Part shown: piece after piece, positions 1-4,735 of the stretch
Numbering within the stretch: the first letter of the stretch is position 1
Layout: each line of letters starts with the position of its first letter
NCBI GenBank assembly: GCA_023485715.1
Contig: JAMCZG010000018.1
Span: 1 to 5,968 of the forward strand
Direction of reading: 5' to 3'
Origin: Patescibacteria group bacterium
Lineage (GTDB): Bacteria > Patescibacteriota > Microgenomatia > Levybacterales > UBA12049
Length of the DNA stretch: 5,968 nucleotides
Notes under the pieces: model-generated
The model's database searches: none
The model's input: only the letters and a program-made list of their open reading frames with translations
What the model was told of the DNA's origin: nothing
Program-made: the position numbers and the translations under genes

Positions 1-731
1 TTTTTGCTTTAAATATTTTTAAAGAGTGGTCGAAAATAAACCCCAAAAAACCGATCCTGGTTCATGCGGAGGAGAAAAGCGCCTGGAGTGTAATCGAGAT
101 TGTTAAAAAAATCAAACACCCTACGCACTTTTGCCATGTAAGTAGGGCAATAGAGCTTAAAAAAATAATTAAAGCAAAAAAAGAAGGCTTGCCGGTAACC
201 TGCGGCGTTACGCCTCACCATCTTTTTTTGACAGAAAAAGACAAAAAAAACCTCGGCGCTTTTGGCATTATGAAGCCTGGGCTTGCTACGCAAAAAGACC
301 AGGATTTTATCTGGAAAAACCTTTCTTTTGTCGATTGTTTAGAATCTGATCACGCGCCGCATACAATCGAAGAGAAAAAATCCGCTGTCCCGCCTTTTGG
401 AGTGCCGGGGCTGGAAACCACGTTGCCTCTTCTTTTGACTTCTGTTTCAAAAGGCTGGTTAACGATCGAAGATATTATCAGGCTTTGCTACGGGAACCCG
501 GCAAAAATTTTTGGTGTAAAACAAGACACAAAAACTCGAATCGAAGTTGATCTAAATAAATCGTACGTTATTAAAAACGAGAACCTGTATACAAAATGCG
601 GCTGGTCGCCGTTTAACGGCTGGAAAGTAAGGGGAAAAGTTATAAAAGTCTTTATCCGCGGAGCAAAAGTATTCGATAACGGTAAAATAATAAAAAAAGC
701 GGGTTTTGGAAAAGTTAGATATGCTTCTTAA
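1..731 (+). CDS. pyrC: Dihydroorotase, CAD-like, 5' end missing
   Basis: Dihydroorotase catalyses the reversible cyclisation of N-carbamoyl-aspartate to dihydroorotate, the third step of pyrimidine synthesis, in the cytoplasm. The frame is open from base 3 to the TAA at 729-731, giving 242 visible residues. The N-terminal 130-150 residues, with the first HxH metal site and the carboxylated lysine, lie outside the window. Visible landmarks in order are VHAE (His codon at 63-65), FCHVSR (Cys-His at 132-137), CGVTPHHLF (201-227), SDHAPHT with the catalytic-type Asp at 348-350, GVPGLETTLPLLLT (from 399), and a C-terminal GWSPFNGWKVRG segment that closes the barrel's beta domain. From memory, this order and spacing match the dihydroorotase domain of animal CAD almost without gaps. 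The Glu of the CAD motif CEVAPHH is Gly here (codon 204-206). recF overlaps its last 11 bases, so the two are probably co-transcribed. Identification is firm; whether it is a stand-alone enzyme or the end of a fusion cannot be seen. Confidence 0.93.
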   Translation, partial: FALNIFKEWSKINPKKPILVHAEEKSAWSVIEIVKKIKHPTHFCHVSRAIELKKIIKAKKEGLPVTCGVTPHHLFLTEKDKKNLGAFGIMKPGLATQKDQDFIWKNLSFVDCLESDHAPHTIEEKKSAVPPFGVPGLETTLPLLLTSVSKGWLTIEDIIRLCYGNPAKIFGVKQDTKTRIEVDLNKSYVIKNENLYTKCGWSPFNGWKVRGKVIKVFIRGAKVFDNGKIIKKAGFGKVRYAS

Positions 732-1791
732 ATCGGTCTTTTTGTATAATTTTAGAAGTTACAAAAAATCAGAATTTAAATTCGACAAGGGGTGTACGGT
801 AATCGTCGGGCCAAACACTTCGGGCAAGACAAATCTTTTAGAATCGCTATATTTTCTATCGATCGGAAGTAGTTTTCGAGGGACTAAAGATTTTGAAGCC
901 ATAATGTTTAACGAAGACATATCGCGGATAAAAGGAGAAATCGTGTCAAACAACGAAAGCACGGGCCTAGAAATAGTTTTAACAAGTGGTCGACTCGAAG
1001 GGAGCGACAAACCTTCTAAAAAATATCTGGTCAACGGCGTTCCAAAAAGAAAGATCGATTTTGTAGGTAATTTTCCAACCGTTTTGTTTTCACCCGAAGA
1101 TTTAGACATAATCGTTGATTCACCGTACTTACGGAGAAATTTTTTGGATTCGGTCTTAGAACAAGTAGACAGGGACTATAGATTTGCATTGACTTCTTAC
1201 GAAAAAGGTCTTAGGCAAAGAAACGCTCTTCTTGAGCAGACAAAACTTACAGGGGTTAGAAACGAAAAACAGTTCGAATATTGGGATGATCTTTTGATAA
1301 AAAACGGAATGGTAATCACAACAAAAAGAGAAGAGTTTATAGAATTCTTAAATAATAGCGACAAAGAAATTTTCGATTTTCTTATATCCTATGATAAAAG
1401 TATTATCTCAAAAGATCGGCTTTTGCAATATAAAGTGGCCGAGGTCGGTGCGACCGTTACACTCGTCGGTCCGCATAGGGATGATTTTAGTGTTTTTATG
1501 TTCAATAATAGTCGGCAAACTACACATAATGTTAAATTATTTGCTTCGCGTGGACAGCAAAGGCTCGCGATTTTACAGCTAAAGTTACTACAACTTTTGT
1601 TTGTCGAGGAAAAATTGGGTCTTAGACCGGCGTTTCTTTTAGACGATATATTTTCAGAACTTGATGAAAAACACATAGAATTGGTTTTAGAGATCGTTGA
1701 TAAACAACAAACGGTTATAACCACAACCCATAAAGAATTTATTCCGAAGCAATTAGCAAAAAAAATCGATATAATTAGTTTAGAAAAATAA
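721..1791 (+). CDS. recF: DNA replication and repair protein RecF
   Basis: RecF is an SMC/Rad50-like ATPase that binds gapped DNA and, with RecO and RecR, helps load RecA. The 356-residue length is normal for the family. Visible motifs are the opening LYNFRSY, Walker A GPNTSGKT at residues 30-37, and FSPEDL followed by RRNFLDSVLEQ, the typical mid-domain block. GPHRDDF, the ABC signature-like ASRGQQR from residue 275, and Walker B with D-loop FLLDDIFSELD at 305-315 follow. The ATG at 721 is chosen because RecF proteins begin within a few residues of the first beta strand. A TTG five codons upstream (706) keeps the frame but adds an unneeded MEKLD. The start lies inside the last codons of pyrC (11-base overlap). 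The stop TAA shares its last A with the ATG of the next gene, indicating translational coupling. No strong ribosome binding site is visible; a GGA at 708-710 is the nearest purine run. Confidence 0.95.
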   Translation: MLLKSVFLYNFRSYKKSEFKFDKGCTVIVGPNTSGKTNLLESLYFLSIGSSFRGTKDFEAIMFNEDISRIKGEIVSNNESTGLEIVLTSGRLEGSDKPSKKYLVNGVPKRKIDFVGNFPTVLFSPEDLDIIVDSPYLRRNFLDSVLEQVDRDYRFALTSYEKGLRQRNALLEQTKLTGVRNEKQFEYWDDLLIKNGMVITTKREEFIEFLNNSDKEIFDFLISYDKSIISKDRLLQYKVAEVGATVTLVGPHRDDFSVFMFNNSRQTTHNVKLFASRGQQRLAILQLKLLQLLFVEEKLGLRPAFLLDDIFSELDEKHIELVLEIVDKQQTVITTTHKEFIPKQLAKKIDIISLEK

Positions 1792-2627
1792 TGATGGAAA
1801 AATTTGACTCAGAAGATCTTAAAAATTTATACAAGCCAATTTCTGGATCTCACAAAGGCCAAAACGGAAAACTTTTAATCGTCGGCGGATCCCGTCTTTT
1901 CCATGGTGCTTCTTTATGGGCGTTAAAAGTCGCGTCGCGGATCGTCGATATGGTTTTTTACGCGTCTGTTCCAGACAATAACGAAATTACCCAAAAGCTG
2001 AAAAGTGAAATTTTTGATTTTATCGCGATTCCGAGAGAAAAAATTAAAGATTATATTATGGAAGCAGATGTAATACTTCTGGGTCCTGGGCTCCCGAGAG
2101 AAGAGGGAAGACGTAAAGATGAAGAATCAACAAGATCGCTCACAGAAGAAAATATAAATAATTACTCACATCTCGGTAAAAAGTGGGTTTTGGATGCAGG
2201 ATCTTTAACGGAAATCAAGCCAGAATTATTAAAACAGCTAAACGGAGATGTAATAATAACACCTCACGCAAGAGAATTTTCTGACCTTTTTGGAGTTGAG
2301 GCAAATCAAGCTAATGTTTTTGAAATGTCTAAAAAATATAACTGCGTGGTTTTACTCAAGGGCATTTTTGATATTGTTTGTTCGCCCAAGAGTTGTTTGA
2401 TTGTCGAAGGAGGAAACGAAGGGATGACAAAGGGGGGAACAGGAGATGTGTTAGCAGGATTAGTTTCTGCCCTAGCGTGTAAAAACGATTTATTTTTGGC
2501 GGCAAAGGCCGGGAGCTACATCAATAAAAAAGCTGGAGACGAGCTTTATAAAAGAGTCGGTCCGAATTTTAACGCAACAGACCTCGCCGATGAAATTCCG
2601 AAAGTGATGAAAGAATTACTGCTTTGA
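1791..2627 (+). CDS. nnrD: ADP/ATP-dependent NAD(P)H-hydrate dehydratase (YjeF C-terminal type)
   Basis: This ribokinase-fold enzyme uses ADP or ATP to dehydrate damaged S-NAD(P)H hydrates back to NAD(P)H, a metabolite-repair role in the cytoplasm. The 278 residues match a stand-alone NnrD such as B. subtilis YxkO in size. The N-terminal NnrE epimerase domain, fused in many bacteria, is absent. Evidence is HKGQNGKLLIVGGS at residues 21-34 and VILLGPGLP. Next come LDAGSL and ITPHAREF, then the hallmark GGTGDVLAG at 215-223 with the catalytic Asp at 219. The C-terminal helix carries the usual NATDLADEIP. The start is the ATG that overlaps recF's TAA (TAATG); a second ATG follows directly at 1794. 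The stop is TGA. A charged stretch after GPGLP (about residues 103-116, rich in E, R and K) looks like a lineage-specific insertion. The 3' end overlaps the convergent membrane-protein gene by 12 bases. Confidence 0.92.
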   Translation: MMEKFDSEDLKNLYKPISGSHKGQNGKLLIVGGSRLFHGASLWALKVASRIVDMVFYASVPDNNEITQKLKSEIFDFIAIPREKIKDYIMEADVILLGPGLPREEGRRKDEESTRSLTEENINNYSHLGKKWVLDAGSLTEIKPELLKQLNGDVIITPHAREFSDLFGVEANQANVFEMSKKYNCVVLLKGIFDIVCSPKSCLIVEGGNEGMTKGGTGDVLAGLVSALACKNDLFLAAKAGSYINKKAGDELYKRVGPNFNATDLADEIPKVMKELLL

Positions 2628-2873
2628 TTCGAGTTTTTGTACGATTCTGGAAAGTTGGAGAGTTATTAAAACCGCTAAAATAGTAACGATAATCGCGTAA
2701 ATCAATAAAGAAAAAATTCCAGACCCTTGGGGAAACCATTTTTTAATGTAATCGTTCACAAATTCCTGAATCACGTTGTTCCACGCCAGCGCTGCGACCA
2801 GGCCAAAAGCGCTTGTCGCCAGAGTCAGCATTTGCCTTAAAACTTCAACATGTATTTTTTTGCTTTCCGCCAT
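2616..2873 (-). CDS. Small two-helix membrane protein, DUF5654-like
   Basis: The 85-residue protein has a short polar N-terminus, one hydrophobic segment at about residues 14-31 and another at about 53-74. A lysine- and tryptophan-containing loop (KKWFPQGSG, 44-52) separates them, and the tail is charged. The run AFGLVAALAWN at 22-32 is what I associate with DUF5654, a family common in archaea and Patescibacteria whose function is unknown; this assignment is from memory. It is probably an inner-membrane protein, and no catalytic residues are evident. The ATG (2871-2873) is supported by a consensus extended -10 element ending seven bases upstream, which would give a leaderless or near-leaderless mRNA. 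The gene is transcribed against the pyrC-recF-nnrD operon. Its last four codons, including the TAA stop, lie within the 3' end of nnrD on the opposite strand. Confidence 0.82.
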   Translation of the reverse strand: MAESKKIHVEVLRQMLTLATSAFGLVAALAWNNVIQEFVNDYIKKWFPQGSGIFSLLIYAIIVTILAVLITLQLSRIVQKLESKQ

Positions 2874-2888
2874 TACCCGAATTATAAC
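2860..2888 (+). promoter_or_regulatory. Possible sigma70 promoter for the Fic gene
   Basis: A weak -35 (TTGCTT, 2860-2865) and a good -10 (TATAAC, 2883-2888) are separated by 17 bases. They would give a leader of roughly 34 bases before the Fic ATG at 2929. The -10 overlaps that of the divergent membrane-protein gene, so the two promoters would compete. The -35 matches only three of six positions, and AT-rich spacers yield such matches by chance. A TAATTT at 2917-2922, six bases before the ATG, is an alternative that would fit leaderless transcription. Confidence 0.3.
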
Positions 2889-2889
2889 A
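2881..2889 (-). promoter_or_regulatory. Extended -10 promoter of the DUF5654-like gene
   Basis: On the minus strand the sequence reads TGTTATAAT, an exact TGn-TATAAT extended -10 element. Seven bases (TCGGGTA) separate it from the ATG of the membrane-protein gene. Transcription normally starts about seven bases after the -10, so the mRNA would begin at or next to the start codon. No TTGACA-like -35 lies at the proper distance, which is usual for extended -10 promoters. There is also no room for a Shine-Dalgarno site. Confidence 0.7.
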
Positions 2890-2928
2890 TATTGCTTTTT
2901 TTCGGGAATTATGCGTTAATTTTTATAG

Positions 2929-3981
2929 ATGTTTAATCCTAAATATTTGATCACGAATAATATTTTAAAGAATATAGGTATAATTGAGGCCTCAAAAGAA
3001 GTAATCGAACATGCACCGCTTCTTCCTTATTACGAAAGGGAATTCAGAAAAGACGCTTTAGTAAGGACAGTTCACTTTGGTACACACATAGAAGGAAATG
3101 AGCTTAATCTAACTCAGGCAGAAAAGGTAATTGACGGGGAAGATGTTGTCGCAAGAGAAAGGGATATTCAGGAGGTCATTAATTATAGAAAAGTCACAGA
3201 ATATATAAACGAATCTAAAATCCAGGATTCAGAGTTCAGGATTACGGAAGATACTGTAAGGACGATTCATAAAATAACAGTAAAAAAAATTTTACCGGAA
3301 GAAAAATGCGGCGAGTATCGAAAAACTCAAGTAGTTATTAAAAACAGTCGGAGTGGAGAAGTGTCTTTTAAACCGCCGCCCCCAGAAGACATAAAACGAC
3401 TAATTTATGATTTTTTGGCGTATATAAATAGTCAATCAGGAAAAGAGATACATCCTGTTTTGAAAAGCGGAATTGTTCATTATGAATTAGTTAGAATTCA
3501 CCCCTTTTTGGACGGAAACGGACGGGTCGCAAGGGCTCTATCGACTCTAATCCTGTTCCAGGAGAATTACGACATCAGAAAATTCTTTTCGCTCGAAGAA
3601 TATTTTGATAGTGATGCTGCTTCTTATTACGAAGCGCTCCAATCAGTTGGAAAACAAAACGGGGATTTAACACGTTGGCTTGAATATTTTACAAAGGGTT
3701 TGGCGATCGAGTTTTCCAAAATTAAAGATAAGGTCGAAAAGATTTCGATCGACGGAAAACTTCGTCAAAAGTTAGGCGGGAAACCCCTTATGCTGACAGA
3801 TCGTCAGCTAAAAATTATCGAATATATTCAGGAAGTCGGTTTTTTGCAAAATCAGGCGTTTCAAACCATTTTCCCGATGGTTTCCGAGGACACGATTTTA
3901 AACGAATTAAAAGGTCTTCTCGAGTCTGGAATTATCAAAAAACAAGGGGTAACAAAAGGCGCAAGGTACGTAATAAAGTAA
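2929..3981 (+). CDS. Fic-family AMP transferase with C-terminal winged helix
   Basis: Fic proteins usually transfer AMP from ATP to Ser, Thr or Tyr of target proteins and can also reverse this. The 350 residues fit the common layout of a Fic_N helix region, the Fic core and a winged-helix tail. The active-site loop HPFLDGNGRVAR spans residues 191-202 and is fully canonical, with catalytic His191, the Mg-binding Asp195 and Arg199/Arg202. A target-binding flap with SGEVSFKPPPPEDI lies at about 135-160. The N-terminal helix carries the inhibitory-type motif GTHIEGN with Glu55, placing it in class II. The residue four before Glu, normally Ser or Thr, is Gly51, with Thr52 one later. Residues 289-350 (from LTDRQLKII) look like a winged helix that could bind DNA or a partner. 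The ATG is the only sensible start and has no Shine-Dalgarno site. It could act as a toxin, a stress regulator or a signalling enzyme; its target is unknown. Confidence 0.93.
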   Translation: MFNPKYLITNNILKNIGIIEASKEVIEHAPLLPYYEREFRKDALVRTVHFGTHIEGNELNLTQAEKVIDGEDVVARERDIQEVINYRKVTEYINESKIQDSEFRITEDTVRTIHKITVKKILPEEKCGEYRKTQVVIKNSRSGEVSFKPPPPEDIKRLIYDFLAYINSQSGKEIHPVLKSGIVHYELVRIHPFLDGNGRVARALSTLILFQENYDIRKFFSLEEYFDSDAASYYEALQSVGKQNGDLTRWLEYFTKGLAIEFSKIKDKVEKISIDGKLRQKLGGKPLMLTDRQLKIIEYIQEVGFLQNQAFQTIFPMVSEDTILNELKGLLESGIIKKQGVTKGARYVIK

Positions 3982-3987
3982 AATTAA

Positions 3988-4620
3988 TTAATCTGTCTGG
4001 CAGGCTAAGAGAGCATAAGGATTTAAGCGTTCATCTCCAAAGTACACGTCAACTTTCCCATCGTAACTATCCACAACTGCGGTAAATGGCCGAGGATCAC
4101 CCTTAAAGTTATGAGCCGTTAGAGGCATTAGGTATCTTTCGAGAGACAAAGAAGCAGAGCTTAACCCGAGTGCGTTATCTCTCGCTTCTGGATGATGCTT
4201 GAGTGCTTCTCCAGTAAACACTTTTATTATACTATGAGGATTTTCTAAAGAGTGTTTGGTTGCGCCTACGATTCTGCTGGCGATTGTCGGAGTAACAGAA
4301 GCTTTTGCACGGAGTGGTTCCACACCATTACTTCCAGAAAATTCGATAATATCTCCATCTCCGAGTGGAACCAGTTTGCCTCGGGTATTGATCAGATTAG
4401 ATATAAAAGCGGGCATTTGTTCAAAATATGTAAGAGCCTCTGTCGCTCTTCCGGCTACGTGTGAATTGTCTAGGAGGGAAATGGATCGTAAATAAGATCT
4501 CATCATTTGAAACATGGGTTCGCAACCCTGTCTTAAAAACGTCCCATACAGACGTTGGAATTCGTGATCAATTTCGGTTCTTGATAATGCCTCTCGATTG
4601 GCTTCTCTTTCAGAGATCAT
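3988..4620 (-). CDS. Unknown protein, about 210 residues
   Basis: I do not recognise this family. The protein has no signal peptide, long hydrophobic segment or known motif. The first half looks mainly helical (EREANREALSRTEIDHEF, then MFQMMRSYLR). The second half holds likely strands such as GDGDIIEFSG and a C-terminal VDSYDGKVDVYFGDERL. It has 15 Arg but only 7 Lys, the reverse of its lysine-rich neighbours. Sampled lines run near 44% GC, against roughly 25-43% in neighbouring genes, so it may have been acquired. The ATG at 4618-4620 is chosen because the promoter at 4646-4674 puts transcription start near 4639, downstream of the alternative TTG start at 4644. No strong ribosome binding site is seen. 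It converges with the Fic gene, with only six bases between their stops. That adjacency allows a functional link but does not prove one. An intact frame and a near-consensus promoter argue that it is a real gene. Confidence 0.75.
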   Translation of the reverse strand: MISEREANREALSRTEIDHEFQRLYGTFLRQGCEPMFQMMRSYLRSISLLDNSHVAGRATEALTYFEQMPAFISNLINTRGKLVPLGDGDIIEFSGSNGVEPLRAKASVTPTIASRIVGATKHSLENPHSIIKVFTGEALKHHPEARDNALGLSSASLSLERYLMPLTAHNFKGDPRPFTAVVDSYDGKVDVYFGDERLNPYALLACQTD

Positions 4621-4645
4621 AAATCTGTTTAGAAAGCAGTTCAAT

Positions 4646-4674
4646 ATTATTAATATTATATGCCTTTATGTCAA
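4646..4674 (-). promoter_or_regulatory. Sigma70 promoter of the unknown gene
   Basis: Read on the minus strand, a perfect -35 TTGACA (4669-4674) is followed after 17 bases by AATAAT (4646-4651), five of six matches to the -10 consensus. Transcription should start near 4639, giving a leader of about 19 bases before the ATG at 4620. A perfect TATAAT also lies inside the spacer (4655-4660), only eight bases from the -35, and might act as an alternative -10. This is the best -35 seen in the window. Confidence 0.72.
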
Positions 4675-4715
4675 GTTTTGCCGCTAGTATGGTCTAAACC
4701 GCTCTCTCTTTCTTA

Positions 4716-4724
4716 TGATACAAT
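4716..4724 (+). promoter_or_regulatory. Extended -10 promoter of the DNA ligase gene
   Basis: TGATACAAT fits the extended -10 pattern TGn-TATAAT, with one mismatch in the hexamer. It ends 11 bases before the ligase ATG (4736-4738). Transcription would begin about three to five bases before the start codon, so the message would be nearly leaderless. No -35 hexamer is found at normal spacing, and no Shine-Dalgarno site precedes the ATG. It lies about 40 bases from the -35 of the divergent unknown gene. Confidence 0.55.
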
Positions 4725-4735
4725 ACATTATCAGT

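Noticed and set aside
9..293. Minus-strand open frame of 94 codons
   Set aside because: It lies opposite the dihydroorotase frame, whose conserved motifs cover the same bases; its protein is Phe-rich because it is the antisense of AAA codons.
706..720. TTG start for recF
   Set aside because: It adds five residues before the usual RecF N-terminus, and an ATG lies at 721.
759..1109. Minus-strand open frame across recF
   Set aside because: It is the antisense of the RecF Walker A region and has no motif of its own.
1389..1724. Open frames on both strands within recF (also 1391-1582 plus)
   Set aside because: Both overlap the conserved RecF signature and Walker B blocks and are Ser- or Cys-rich chance frames.
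2628..2669. TGA of nnrD read as Gly (code 25), extending the protein 14 codons to a TAA
   Set aside because: No other gene in the window has an in-frame TGA, so recoding is not supported.
3982..3996. TTAATTAA palindrome between the Fic and unknown genes as a terminator
   Set aside because: The stem would be four AT pairs with no loop or U-tract; it is too weak to call.
4252..4495. Two plus-strand open frames opposite the unknown gene
   Set aside because: They are shorter than the minus-strand frame, lack promoter support and overlap each other; the minus-strand gene has a strong promoter.
4621..4644. TTG start extending the unknown protein by eight residues
   Set aside because: It begins two bases after the -10 element, so it would lie upstream of the predicted transcription start near 4639.
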